Shown in pieces: positions 1 through 8,433 of a stretch of 64,000 bases of DNA; the stretch's first letter is position 1; each line of letters opens with the position of its first letter. The notes under the pieces were generated by a model. The model saw only the letters and a program-made list of their open reading frames with translations. It did not search any database and had not been told where the DNA came from. A program made the translations under genes and the position numbers. This DNA is from Amycolatopsis rifamycinica (GTDB lineage: Bacteria; Actinomycetota; Actinomycetes; Mycobacteriales; Pseudonocardiaceae): positions 92,061 through 156,060 of the forward strand of contig NZ_JMQI01000002.1 in the NCBI RefSeq assembly GCF_000695625.1, in the 5' to 3' direction.

Positions 1-2879
1 TGGCCAAGCGTCTCCCCGGGCAGCCGAGGCGATGGTCTCGCTTCACCGGCGGCACCGCTGAGACCCGCGCCTTGGCGCAGTTCCTGCGGGAACTCCTGGA
101 TCGCAGCCCCGAACCGCTTGGGGAACTCGGCCGGCGCCTGAACGTGTCCGCTCAGACCCTGTCGAACCGGGTCAACGCGCTGAAGCGACCGGACTGGGAC
201 TTCGTGCGGAACGTGGTGGATCTGGCATACGGTGCCGGCGACATTGCAGGCCGGTTGACGAAGCTGCACGAGGCCGAACAGTTGTGGCATCGAGCCAGCC
301 CGGCCAACACAACGTCCCCTGCGTACCCCGGGGCCGCCCAGCCGGTGCCGGTCAAGGACGACCTACGCAGCATCGGCGGTCCTGATGGTTCGGGCGTGCC
401 GGCGATGGAGTCGGCTTCGGCCAATCCCGGTCTCCCGCACGTCCAGCCCATCCCCGTCGATGCCGACCACCTCGAGATCTGCAAGCCGGCCGATCGCGAT
501 TCGCTGGTGTACGGGCAGGTCAAGCAGTTCGCCGCGCGGATCCTCGACGCGGTCGCGGAGAAACAGCCGGCGGGCGAGAACTCGGCTCGCCGGTCCGCGT
601 TGCCCCTTCCCTCCAGTCACTTCACCGGCCGTGACGACGTCGCCGACGCAGTCGTGAACCTGCTGGAGCGGCGGAGAGCGGCTGGCGTCCCCTTGGGTGT
701 CCACGTGTTCGACGGCATGGCCGGGGTCGGCAAGACCGAGCTGGTCGTGCAGATCGGCCATCGGATCGCGGACGGTTTCCCGGACGGCGTGCTGTTCCTG
801 GACCTGGCCGGGTACCGGCCGGACATGGAGCCGATCCCGCCGGCGCAGGCGCTGCGCCTCCTGCTGGCGCAATGCGGCGTCGTGCCCGAGGAGACACAGC
901 AGGCTGAGCCCTTCCTGCGCACCCTGTGGCGCGATGCGTGCGCCGGCCGGCGAATGCTGGTCATCCTCGACAATGCCCGGGACCAGGACCAGGTGGCATC
1001 GCTGCTGCCCGACGCCCAGGACTGCCTCGTGCTGGTCACCAGCCGGACCGCGTTGATCGGGCTGTGGGCCGGCACTCCTTGGAAGCTGGAGGAGCTTCCG
1101 GCCCAGGAGGCGGAAGGGCTGTTGCGGTCGATCGCGGATCTGCCGACCGGCCGGCACGAAACCGAAGTCGCCGAGGTGGTCCGCCAATGCGGCAGGCTGC
1201 CGCTGGCGATCGTCATCGCCGGGTCCATGCTCGTCCACCGGCCCGGATACAGCCCCGGCGAGCTGGCCGAGGACCTGCGGCGCGAACGCGCCTTCCTGGA
1301 CGACCTGGCCGAGAACGACGGCTCGCTGCACATCGCGGTGCACGCCTCGCTACGCCTTTCGTACCGGGGCCTGCCGAAGAGCCTCATGACGGCGTTCCGG
1401 CTGTGCGCCTGGCACCCCGGTCCCGAGGTCACCGAGCCCGCGCTGGCCGCGATGCTCATCGAGCCGACGGACCACGACCACCCGGTCCGGGTCTCCGAGC
1501 GCACGATCGCCGACGCCCGCCGACGCCTGCTCGCCCTTGCCGACCGCAACCTGCTGCGACCGCACTCGAACACCCACCGATTCGGCCTCCACGACCTGGT
1601 CCGCGCGTCGGGCCGGCTGCTGGCCGACGACGGCACGGGGTACGACCGCGAGCACGTGCTCAAGCACCTCCACCGGGCGTACTGGGCCACCGTCCAGCAG
1701 GTCGAACTGTGGCGGTACGGCGGCCGGCCGCTCAGCGGAACCCTGACAGCACCCGAAGGAGACACGCCGCTCGTCCCGATCCCCGACGTGGACGCCGGCG
1801 ACGCCTGGGTGCTCCGGGAGCGCGAAAACCTGATGGCGTTCATCGATGCTCTCGGGGACCGGCCGTTCTTCGGAGCGGTAATGCTGGCCGCGCAGCTGCG
1901 GGACCTCGGGATGCTCGCCGACGCCGAGCGCTGCTACCGATCCGCTGAGCGTTCCTCGGCGGCGATCGGATCCGAAGAGGGACGCGCGCTCGCGGTTCGC
2001 GGATGTGCGGAGACCGCCGCAAGGAGGGGCGACGCCGCCGCCGCGCGCAGGGAGTACCAGCGGGCCAGGAAGATCAGCCGCCGGGCAGGCGACACCATGG
2101 GGATCGCACTGGCGTTGCGTGGTCTCGGGAGCCTCGAGTTCCTCGTTGACGACCTCGACGCGGCCGAAGAACACCTGCACCGAGCGGCCTCGCTGCTCGC
2201 CGACCACCCACGAACGCGTGAAGGACACCCCATCGCGGTGCGGGACCACGGGAAGACACTGGCCGCACTCGGCGAGGTCGAGCACGCCCGGGGCAACCAC
2301 CTGTCCGCACTTGAGCTGTTGGAACGGGCCCGGCTGAGCCTCGTCCGCGCCGGTGACGAGCGGGGCCGGCAGTCGCTTGCGATCCGGTTCGCCGAAGTAC
2401 AGCAGTGCCTTGGGGACTTCGACAGCGCGCGACACAACCTCGACCTGCTCCTGCGGGAACAGGGGTTGTCCGCTGACGCCCAAGCCGCGGCGTGGTGGCA
2501 GCTGGGCCAGGTTGAGAAGGAAATCGGCGATCCGGTCGACGCCATTGCCTTGTTCGAGCGAGTCCTGCGCGTGCAGGAGCAACGCGAGGAACCTCTCGGC
2601 CTGGCCAACGCAGTGCTCGGACTGGCCGACGCCAAGCGTTTGGCCGGGCGCCTGACCGACGCAGCGGCCGACTTCGAGCGGGCCCGGGCCCGGAGTGAGG
2701 AACTCAGCGATTTCAGCGGCGTCGCCGACGCGACGCTGGGCTTGGGCGATGTCGCCGAAGCCGCCGGCGATCACCCGCGGGCGGTCCGGCTCTGGCGGGA
2801 AGCGCTCGTCCTCGCCACGAACGTCGACGCGGCCAGGATCATTTATAAGGCCCGCATACGCCTGGGCGCCGCGCGGTAA
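1..2879 (+). CDS. NB-ARC ATPase with TPR repeats and N-terminal HTH, 5' end outside window
   Basis: Large STAND-type signalling ATPase, probably a transcriptional or stress-response switch. The reading frame is open back to base 3, so the true start lies upstream; a TTG at 72 is only the first possible start inside the window. An XRE-like helix-turn-helix (LGELGRRLNVSAQTLSNRV) precedes a linker and an NB-ARC domain with a Walker A motif GMAGVGKTE at about residue 215 (counted from the TTG) and a Walker B strand MLVILDNA near residue 296. The last ~300 residues are TPR-like helical repeats (YRSAERSSAAIG, ARREYQRARKISRRAGD and similar). This AfsR/GutR-like layout is common in actinomycetes. The effector and target are unknown, and no obvious partner gene follows. 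Confidence 0.85.
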   Translation, partial: AKRLPGQPRRWSRFTGGTAETRALAQFLRELLDRSPEPLGELGRRLNVSAQTLSNRVNALKRPDWDFVRNVVDLAYGAGDIAGRLTKLHEAEQLWHRASPANTTSPAYPGAAQPVPVKDDLRSIGGPDGSGVPAMESASANPGLPHVQPIPVDADHLEICKPADRDSLVYGQVKQFAARILDAVAEKQPAGENSARRSALPLPSSHFTGRDDVADAVVNLLERRRAAGVPLGVHVFDGMAGVGKTELVVQIGHRIADGFPDGVLFLDLAGYRPDMEPIPPAQALRLLLAQCGVVPEETQQAEPFLRTLWRDACAGRRMLVILDNARDQDQVASLLPDAQDCLVLVTSRTALIGLWAGTPWKLEELPAQEAEGLLRSIADLPTGRHETEVAEVVRQCGRLPLAIVIAGSMLVHRPGYSPGELAEDLRRERAFLDDLAENDGSLHIAVHASLRLSYRGLPKSLMTAFRLCAWHPGPEVTEPALAAMLIEPTDHDHPVRVSERTIADARRRLLALADRNLLRPHSNTHRFGLHDLVRASGRLLADDGTGYDREHVLKHLHRAYWATVQQVELWRYGGRPLSGTLTAPEGDTPLVPIPDVDAGDAWVLRERENLMAFIDALGDRPFFGAVMLAAQLRDLGMLADAERCYRSAERSSAAIGSEEGRALAVRGCAETAARRGDAAAARREYQRARKISRRAGDTMGIALALRGLGSLEFLVDDLDAAEEHLHRAASLLADHPRTREGHPIAVRDHGKTLAALGEVEHARGNHLSALELLERARLSLVRAGDERGRQSLAIRFAEVQQCLGDFDSARHNLDLLLREQGLSADAQAAAWWQLGQVEKEIGDPVDAIALFERVLRVQEQREEPLGLANAVLGLADAKRLAGRLTDAAADFERARARSEELSDFSGVADATLGLGDVAEAAGDHPRAVRLWREALVLATNVDAARIIYKARIRLGAAR

Positions 2880-3128
2880 GATCATTGGCTGCCGACCATC
2901 TGCACAACCGCCTGTACGGCTCGGACGGGAGACACTCTCCACGCGACTTGAGAAGGGCGTGCGAACGCGGTAGGCGCTGTCATCGGCATTAGCGCGCGTC
3001 AGGTGCTCGCCTCGCGGCATGAGAGTGCGTTCGCTACGGCACGGTTCTGCTGGCGGCGTGGCGTCCAGGGCGTCAGGACTCGCCAATGGCGTTCGGGTGT
3101 TGCCTGGGGTCGTTGAATGCTTCGCCGG

Positions 3129-3824
3129 TCATGACTTGGCCACGACGCGCAGGGGTGCGTGGCGCATGAGGAGGCTCATCAGGACCCAGGGCCATGCCGG
3201 GACCGTGGCTTCCGGCTGCTCGACTTCGATGGCTTCATCATGGCGGTCACGCCTTTTTCCGTGGAGACGATCATCGGCGTCGGCTCGTCGCCGGTGGTGG
3301 TCAGCTCCGATTCGATGTAGCCCGGGAACAGCGTGGTCACCTTGATCGGGATGTCGAGCAGGGATGCGCGGATGCCCTCGGCGAGCACGGCGACGCCGGC
3401 TTTGCTGGCGCCGTACGCGGTGAGGCGGGGCAGTGCGCGCACCGCGCTGACGGAGGAGATCGCCACCAGGTGACCGGCACCTTGCTCGCGGAAGAACTCG
3501 ACCGCCACTTCGGCCTGGACGAGGCAGCAGCCGACGAGGTTCGTCCGCAGGATCCGCGCGTTGGCCCTGAACCCGCCGGTACCGATTGGCTTCCCGTGGC
3601 AGACGCCCGCGTTGGCGATGACGGACGTGGAGGTGATGGACCGCGACTTTGATCGCCGGGTGGGCGGGGGAGAGCGCGTCCTGCAGGGGCAGGAGCCGCT
3701 CGGTCCGGCGGGCGCACAGCGCGAGGTTGCTGCCGAGTGCGGCGTGCTTGCGCGCCATCGCTTCTTCCGGACCGGAACCGGCGCCGGTGATGAGGACGTT
3801 CTTCCTGAAGGTCATTGGAGACAT
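3129..3824 (-). pseudogene. Short-chain dehydrogenase, frameshifted and internally deleted
   Basis: Remnant of an SDR-family NAD(P)-dependent oxidoreductase. The N-terminus (NVLITGAGSGPEEAMARKHA) and the C-terminus (ATVPAWPWVLMSLLMRHAPL) are in one frame. The middle (IANAGVCHGKPIGTGGF, GAGHLVAISSVSAV, the YGASKAG active-site stretch, LFPGYIESELTTTGDE) is in another. The segment that normally joins the second beta-alpha unit to the NAG motif is largely missing, around base 3640, so there is a deletion plus frameshift there and a compensating frameshift near base 3235. The glycine motif is also altered (GSGPEEA where GIGEA or GLGEA is expected). Sequencing errors could explain one shift but not the missing segment. 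It was probably a fatty-acid-like or steroid-like SDR. Confidence 0.75.
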
Positions 3825-3946
3825 CGGCCGGTGTTTCGCGGACGGGTTGTGACTTCAAGTCCCTAGGTGATATCGAGGGGGCGCTTAGGGACGCATGAGT
3901 TGGGCTCGTTACGAGAACGGTCCGGATTTCGAGCTATGCTGTCCTC

Positions 3947-4498
3947 ATGGTCGAGAGTGAAGCCGGCGAGGCGGTGCTGCGGTTCGTGAACACGCACGCC
4001 GACGGCGGAGGGCGTCCGGAGCTGTTCGGGACCGCGAGGGGCTTCGCGGACTGGGCCGCCGGTCACGAGCTGCTGCCGCCGGATGTCGTGGTCACCGAGT
4101 CCGACGCCGTCGCGGCGCGCGAGCTGCGGGACGCGCTGGTCACCGTGCTGCTCGCGCACGCGGCAGCCCCGGCGCCGGGGCTGCCGGACGCGGAAAAGTA
4201 TCTGGAGCAGGCGGGCGCGCGTTACCCGCTGGTCGCGGTGATCGGCCGTGAGGGGGCGCGACTGCGGCCGGCGGCCGGCGGGGTGCCGGGCGTGCTGGCC
4301 GGGGTGCTCGGCGCGGTCGCCGAGGCGGCCCAGGGTGACGTTTGGGGACGGCTCAAGGCCTGCTGCAATCCGCCGTGCCACTTCGGGTTCTTCGACCGCA
4401 CGCGCAACCGGTCCGGCCGCTTCTGCAGCCCCGGGTGCAGTTCCCAGGTCTCCATGCGCGCCATGCGCAAGCGCCGCAAGGACGCCGAGATGGCTTAG
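3947..4498 (+). CDS. CGNR zinc-finger / ABATE-domain transcription factor-like protein
   Basis: A 183-residue member of the ABATE (putative stress-response) plus CGNR zinc-finger family, thought to be DNA-binding regulators in actinobacteria. The N-terminal half begins with the typical EAVLRFVNTHAD stretch and a helical ABATE-like region. The C-terminal ~50 residues carry the zinc finger: CCNPPCHFGFFDRTRNRSGR, then FCSPGC, ending in a basic helix (MRAMRKRRK). Cysteines at the CxxxxC and CxxxC positions can bind the metal. A TATGCT hexamer at about 3935-3940 lies just before the start and could be a -10 element. The following AraC fragment starts 16 bases downstream. The ligand and target are unknown. 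Confidence 0.8.
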   Translation: MVESEAGEAVLRFVNTHADGGGRPELFGTARGFADWAAGHELLPPDVVVTESDAVAARELRDALVTVLLAHAAAPAPGLPDAEKYLEQAGARYPLVAVIGREGARLRPAAGGVPGVLAGVLGAVAEAAQGDVWGRLKACCNPPCHFGFFDRTRNRSGRFCSPGCSSQVSMRAMRKRRKDAEMA

Positions 4499-4513
4499 GC
4501 GCGCGAGGAGGCC

Positions 4514-4837
4514 GTGTTCGGCCTGCGCGACGAGCCCTCCGGCGGCGTCCACGCCGTGGTGGACGCGGTGACGCTCGATCCGTCGGGGCACCATTCGAAC
4601 GCCGCCTTGGCGGTGCGGGCGGCCGCGAGCGAGCGGCACCTGGTGCGGATGTTCCGCGAAGAACGAGGGATCACGCCCGCCACGTTCGTGGAACTGACCC
4701 GGCTCGAAGCGGCGAAAAGGCTGTTGCCGACCACCGACGCCAGCCAGGAGACGGTGGCGCGTCGCGTCGAGTTCGGTTCGTCCAAGACCGCGCGGCGGAC
4801 GTTCCGCCGGCAGCTCGCGGTGTCTCCCGGCGTGTAG
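4514..4837 (+). pseudogene. AraC/GlxA-type regulator, C-terminal fragment
   Basis: Only the DNA-binding part of a GlxA-like AraC regulator remains, about 107 codons. Recognisable parts are the first HTH (RAAASERHLVRMFREERGIT), the linker helix (VELTRLEAAKRLLPTTDAS) and a second HTH, normally VARRCGFGSSETLRRAFRR, here VARRVEFGSSKTARRTFRR. The N-terminal amidase-like sensory domain, ~200 residues in intact relatives, is absent. There is no credible ribosome binding site, and upstream bases belong to the CGNR gene. The conserved cysteine or glycine of the second helix is also changed. It is probably non-functional; a short autonomous DNA-binding protein is less likely. Confidence 0.6.
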
Positions 4838-4905
4838 CGGAGCCGGTCGCGGGCCGGTTGACCGGGCGGCCCCGGGGCGGCCTGGTGCCCCGGGGTCGCT
4901 GCGTC

Positions 4906-5445
4906 TCAGGCCGCCGTCTCGGCCGTGGCGACCAGGACGGCGCGGCCGAGGATGTGGCTCGCCATCTGGAAGCCGAGGTAGGCCGGCGTGCCCTGGGGGT
5001 CGACTTCGATGTGCTCGACGTCGAGGGCGTGCACGACGATGAAGTAGCGGTGTTCGCCGTGTCCGGCGGGCGGGGCCGCGCCGAGGAAGCGGGGCGCCCG
5101 GGCGTCGTTGGGCAGCTGGAACGCGCCTTCGGGGAGACCCGATCCGGTGTCGTCGCCGGCGCCTTCGTCGATGCTGGTGACCCCGGCCGGGATGTCGGCG
5201 ACGGCCCAGTGGGTGAAGCCGCAGCCGGTGGGGGCGTCCGGGTCGTACACGGTGATCGCGTAGCTGCGGGTCCCGGCCGGGGCCCCGTGCCAGGACAGCT
5301 GGGGCGAGCGGTCTTCGCCGCCCGGGATCCCGGCGATGCCGGACAGCTGCGCGACGGGCAGCGGCTTGCCGTCGGTGACGGTCGTGCTGGTCACGGCGAA
5401 CGACGCCGCCTCGGGGAGGCGCGCGAACGGGTCGTTGAGCGTCAT
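4906..5445 (-). CDS. YbhB/YbcL-family PEBP (Raf kinase inhibitor-like) protein
   Basis: A 179-residue phosphatidylethanolamine-binding-protein-family member. Family signatures are visible: SPQLSWHGAPAGTRSYAITVYDPDAP (the DPDAP ligand-pocket loop), then GFTHWAVADIP, LPNDARAPRFLGAAPPAGHG with the HRYFIVVHALD strand. Bacterial members have unclear roles, with small-molecule binding or protease inhibition proposed. I place the start at the ATG at 5445, which has AGAGGA about 6 bases upstream, rather than the in-frame ATG 24 bases earlier. It has no signal peptide, so it is probably cytoplasmic. It is transcribed divergently from the GntR gene across a 36-bp palindrome (5473-5508), so that regulator may control it. 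Confidence 0.85.
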   Translation of the reverse strand: MTLNDPFARLPEAASFAVTSTTVTDGKPLPVAQLSGIAGIPGGEDRSPQLSWHGAPAGTRSYAITVYDPDAPTGCGFTHWAVADIPAGVTSIDEGAGDDTGSGLPEGAFQLPNDARAPRFLGAAPPAGHGEHRYFIVVHALDVEHIEVDPQGTPAYLGFQMASHILGRAVLVATAETAA

Positions 5446-5472
5446 GCTGGTCCTCTTCTGAGAGTTCAATCG

Positions 5473-5508
5473 ACTATCGTATTGATAATCGATTATCGTA
5501 TGGATAGT
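5473..5508. promoter_or_regulatory. Nested palindrome between PEBP and GntR genes, probable GntR operator
   Basis: Symmetric about 5490/5491: ACTATC (5473-5478) pairs with GATAGT (5503-5508), and GATAATC (5484-5490) with GATTATC (5491-5497). It is AT-rich within GC-rich DNA and lies 14 bases before the GntR start and 28 bases before the PEBP start, so one bound dimer pair could repress both. The link to the adjacent FCD-type GntR is inference. Confidence 0.6.
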
Positions 5509-5521
5509 CTATGGTGCCGAC

Positions 5522-6226
5522 ATGGCAGGAAGTCAAGTGGTGCCGGGGAGCGAGGGGAAGCGGATGCTGTCGGAGCAGGTCCACACGCGGCTGCGCGACG
5601 CGATCATGCGCGGGGAACACGCGCCGGGCGCGCCGCTCAAGCCGCAGGAGCTGGCGAAGGCGCACGGCGTCAGCCTGGTCGTCGTCCGCGAGGCGCTGGT
5701 GCGCCTGGTCGGGGAGGGGCTCGCGGACCGGCTGCCCAACCGGGGGTTCGCCGTGCCGGAGTTCTCCGACCGCCGGTGGCAGGAGCTCGCCCAGGCCCGC
5801 TGCGTGGTCGAGCCGGCGATGCTGCGCCTGGCCGTGGCGAACGGCGACCTGGACTGGGAAGCCCGGGTCCGCGCCGCGCACCACCGGCTCGAACGGACTC
5901 CGGTGCTGGATCCCGCAGAAGGCGACTACATGAGCAGCGCCTGGTCCGAGGCGCACCGGCAGTTCCACCGCACCTTGCTGGACGGCTGCGGCAACGCGCC
6001 GCTGCTGGACACCTTCGACCGGATGTGGACCGCGACCGAGCTGGCGCGGCGGTGGTCCGGGCGGGCCACCCCCGGCCGCGACCACGTCGCCGAACACCGC
6101 GAACTGGAGGAAGCGGCGCTGGCCCGCGACGCCGAGCGGGCCGCGACCTGCCTGTACCGCCACCTGTCGACCACGGCCGAAGCCCTCGAGCCGGCCGACG
6201 TCATCGCCCGAAGGAAGGAAACCTGA
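5522..6226 (+). CDS. GntR-family (FadR/FCD) transcriptional regulator
   Basis: A 234-residue regulator. The N-terminal winged helix has SEQVHTRLRDAIMRGEHAPG, then LAKAHGVSLVVVREALVRL and the wing GLADRLPNRGFAVPEF. The C-terminal FCD helical domain includes CVVEPAMLRLA, SEAHRQFHRTLLDGCGN and DHVAEHRELEEAALARD, whose D/H/H residues normally bind a metal and a carboxylate effector. It overlaps the downstream FAH-family gene by one base (TGATG), so both are translated from one message, and the regulator probably senses the substrate or product of that enzyme. The 36-bp palindrome immediately upstream suggests autoregulation and shared control with the divergent PEBP gene. Confidence 0.88.
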   Translation: MAGSQVVPGSEGKRMLSEQVHTRLRDAIMRGEHAPGAPLKPQELAKAHGVSLVVVREALVRLVGEGLADRLPNRGFAVPEFSDRRWQELAQARCVVEPAMLRLAVANGDLDWEARVRAAHHRLERTPVLDPAEGDYMSSAWSEAHRQFHRTLLDGCGNAPLLDTFDRMWTATELARRWSGRATPGRDHVAEHRELEEAALARDAERAATCLYRHLSTTAEALEPADVIARRKET

Positions 6227-7068
6227 TGAAAGTGGCCAACCTCGCCGGCCGGCTGCACCTGATCACCGGGACCGGAGCCGTCGACGTCGCCGACGCCAGC
6301 GCCGGCCGGTTCGACCCGGACCCGGCCCGCATCTACGGCCGGTGGCGGGAATTCGTGGCGTGGGAGCGGGAAGCGGCGCTGCCGCGGGGAAGGGCGTTCG
6401 ATCCGGCCGAGCTCGGGCCGCCGACCCCGGAGCCGTCGCAGCTCGTCGCGATCGGCCTCAACTACCGCGAGCACGCCTCGGAAACCGGCGTGCCGGCTCC
6501 CGAGGGGCTGCCGCCGGTGTTCCTGAAGTTCCGGTCGTCGCTGTCCGGTCCGTACACGACGGTGCACTTGCCCGAGGGCGACGTCGACTGGGAGGTCGAG
6601 CTCGCCGTCGTCATCGGTGCCCCCGCGGATCGGATCGGTGAGTCCGATGCGGCCGGGGTCATCGCCGGCTACACCGTCGCCCAGGACCTGTCCGAGCGGA
6701 TCCTGCAGATGGCCGGCCCGGCGCCCCAGTTCGGCCTGGCCAAGTCCCATCCCGGGTTCACCCCGCTCGGCCCGTGGCTGGTCACCCCGGACGAGATCCC
6801 CGATCCGGCGAATCTGCGGCTGAGCACCCTGGTCAACGGCGAACCGGTCCAGGACTGCTCCACGCGGGACCTCCTGGTTCCGGTCCCGGCCCTGATCGCC
6901 GGGATCTCCCGCGTGGCGACGCTGTACCCCGGCGACGTCATCCTGACCGGGACTCCCTCGGGTGTCGGCATGGGCCGCACACCGTCCCGCTACCTCTCAC
7001 CCGGCGACACCCTCATCACGCGCATCGAGCGCATCGGCTCCCTGCGGCAGCACTTCGTCGCTGCCTGA
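6226..7068 (+). CDS. Fumarylacetoacetate hydrolase-family protein
   Basis: A 280-residue FAH-family enzyme (2-oxo acid hydrolase, decarboxylase or 2-hydroxyhepta-2,4-diene-1,7-dioate isomerase type). A short N-terminal domain is followed by the catalytic barrel: AIGLNYREHASETG, FLKFRSSLSGPYTTV, the metal-site strand DVDWEVELAVVIG (two glutamates), YTVAQDLSERILQ, KSHPGFTPLGPWLV and the closing PGDVILTGTPSGVGMGR. The expected E/E/D divalent-metal ligands look present. Its ATG overlaps the GntR stop by one base, with AAGGAAGGAA upstream. The substrate cannot be told from sequence; aromatic or sugar-acid catabolism is typical. Confidence 0.88.
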   Translation: MKVANLAGRLHLITGTGAVDVADASAGRFDPDPARIYGRWREFVAWEREAALPRGRAFDPAELGPPTPEPSQLVAIGLNYREHASETGVPAPEGLPPVFLKFRSSLSGPYTTVHLPEGDVDWEVELAVVIGAPADRIGESDAAGVIAGYTVAQDLSERILQMAGPAPQFGLAKSHPGFTPLGPWLVTPDEIPDPANLRLSTLVNGEPVQDCSTRDLLVPVPALIAGISRVATLYPGDVILTGTPSGVGMGRTPSRYLSPGDTLITRIERIGSLRQHFVAA

Positions 7069-7151
7069 CGTTTCAACTATCTCTTTACAATGGCAACTGT
7101 TATCCTGCTCGCTCTTGAATAGTTGTGAGCTAAAATCTTAAGGTCATAACC
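7069..7151 (+). promoter_or_regulatory. AT-rich promoter region with CAACT boxes before the SDR gene
   Basis: An unusually AT-rich 83-bp gap. CAACTAT (7074-7080) and CAACTGT (7094-7100) are direct half-sites 20 bp apart, and ATAGTTG (7119-7125) is the inverse of the first. TAAAAT at 7131-7136 could be a -10 element. This probably binds an unidentified regulator of the downstream SDR. Confidence 0.3.
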
Positions 7152-7985
7152 ATGACGAACGCAACGAACACCACCGCGACCCCCTCAACCCGCGTCTGGT
7201 TGATCACCGGCGCCTCCTCCGGCATCGGCCGCGAACTGGCCGGCCAGGCACTCGCCGCCGGTGAGTCGGTCGTCGCCGTCGCCCGCGACGCCGCCAAGCT
7301 CGCCGACCTCGGCCCCGCCGAACGGCTGCTGACCATCAGCGCCGACGTCCGCGACGAAAGCGCGGTGCGGCAGGCGGTCGAGCAAGCGGTCGCGCGGTTC
7401 GGCCGGATCGACGTCCTCGCCAACAACGCCGGCTACGGCGTCTTCGGCGCCGTCGAGGAAGCCGCCGACATCCAGGCCCGCGCTCTGTTCGACACGAACG
7501 TCTTCGGTGTGCTCAACGTGCTGCGCGCGGCGCTGCCGGTGCTGCGCGCCCAGCGGTCCGGGCACATCCTGCAGGGCTCCTCGATCTTCGGGCAGACCGC
7601 CGCACCCGGCTTCGGCATGCTCGCTGCGAGCAAGTACGCCGTCGAAGGCCTCTCCGACGCGCTCGCCCTCGAAGTCGCGCCGCTGGGCATCAAGGTGACC
7701 CTGGTTCAGCCCGGCCCGACCGCCACCGCCTTCGGCGCCAACGTCGACCCGGCGCAGGGCGCACACACCGACTACGACGCCACCGTCCGCGCGCCGCAGG
7801 CCGACACCCCCGCGTCCAGCGCGGCCAAGGTGGCCGAAGGCATCCGCGCGGCCGTCGCCGACCCCAACCCGCCACGGCGCCTAGCGCTCGGGGTCGTCAG
7901 CGCCAACGCGATGCGTGAGGCCCTCACCGCCCGGCTGGCCGACCTCGACACCTGGGCCGCGGTCAGCGAGAAGGTCGACGCGTGA
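7152..7985 (+). CDS. SDR-family NAD(P)-dependent oxidoreductase
   Basis: An intact 277-residue classical short-chain dehydrogenase. Motifs are in order: cofactor loop TGASSGIGRE (about residues 20-29), NNAG at about residue 94, the catalytic serine in QGSSIFGQTA, YxxxK as SKYAVEGLSDA, and VQPGPTATAF after the active site. A basic residue region after the second strand (AVARDAAKL) suggests NADP(H). The substrate is unknown. An AT-rich promoter region with repeated CAACT boxes precedes it. Its stop overlaps the GTG that begins the broken desulfhydrase, so the two were once probably co-transcribed. Confidence 0.9.
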   Translation: MTNATNTTATPSTRVWLITGASSGIGRELAGQALAAGESVVAVARDAAKLADLGPAERLLTISADVRDESAVRQAVEQAVARFGRIDVLANNAGYGVFGAVEEAADIQARALFDTNVFGVLNVLRAALPVLRAQRSGHILQGSSIFGQTAAPGFGMLAASKYAVEGLSDALALEVAPLGIKVTLVQPGPTATAFGANVDPAQGAHTDYDATVRAPQADTPASSAAKVAEGIRAAVADPNPPRRLALGVVSANAMREALTARLADLDTWAAVSEKVDA

Positions 7986-8433
7986 TCCGCTTGCCGCTGT
8001 CGACCAAGCCGACGCCGATCGAACCCGCACCCCGGCCTCGCCAAGGCACTCGGGCTGGGACCGGACGATCTCTGGGTCAAGCGCGACGACCTGCTCGGCC
8101 TGGGCGGCGGCGGCAACAAGGTCCGCAAGCTCGAATGGACCGTCGGTGACGCGGTCGCCGCCGGGGCGGACACCTGGTGACCACTGGTGCGCCCCAGAGC
8201 AACCACGCCCGCCTCACCGCGGCCGCCGCGGCGAAGACCGGACTGTCCGCAGTCCTGGTCTTCCCGGGCGGCCCCGAGGAATCCACCTCCGGCAACCTCG
8301 TCCTCGACGGCCTCTTCGGCGCCCGGGTCGCGTGGGCCGGTGACGTCGACGCGGACGGATTGGCCGCCACCGCCCGGGAGATCGCCGCATCGCTGCCGGC
8401 AGCCGCACTGATCCCGTCCGGCCCGACGGGGGT
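7982..8433 (+). pseudogene. D-cysteine desulfhydrase / ACC deaminase-like, frameshifted and 3'-truncated
   Basis: Remnant of a PLP-dependent beta-family enzyme. The GTG at 7982 starts IRLPLSTKPTPIEPAP. After a frameshift near 8035 comes LAKALGLGPDDLWVKRDDLL and GGGGNKVRKLEW, which holds the PLP lysine. After a second shift near 8180 comes TTGAPQSNHARLTAAAAAK and GLSAVLVFPGGPEE. The sequence ends around residue 150 of an expected ~330, where it runs into the convergent end of the molybdenum oxidoreductase gene. Two frameshifts plus loss of the C-terminal half make it non-functional. Confidence 0.75.

Noticed and set aside
617..3086. Long minus-strand open frames opposite the NB-ARC gene
   Set aside because: They are Arg/Pro/Ala-rich shadows of a high-GC gene with clear NB-ARC motifs on the plus strand; no family motif and no ribosome binding site.
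4342..6225. Long plus-strand extension upstream of the FAH-family gene
   Set aside because: It runs antisense through the PEBP gene and out of frame through the GntR gene; the ATG at 6226 with a strong ribosome binding site and TGATG overlap is the real start.
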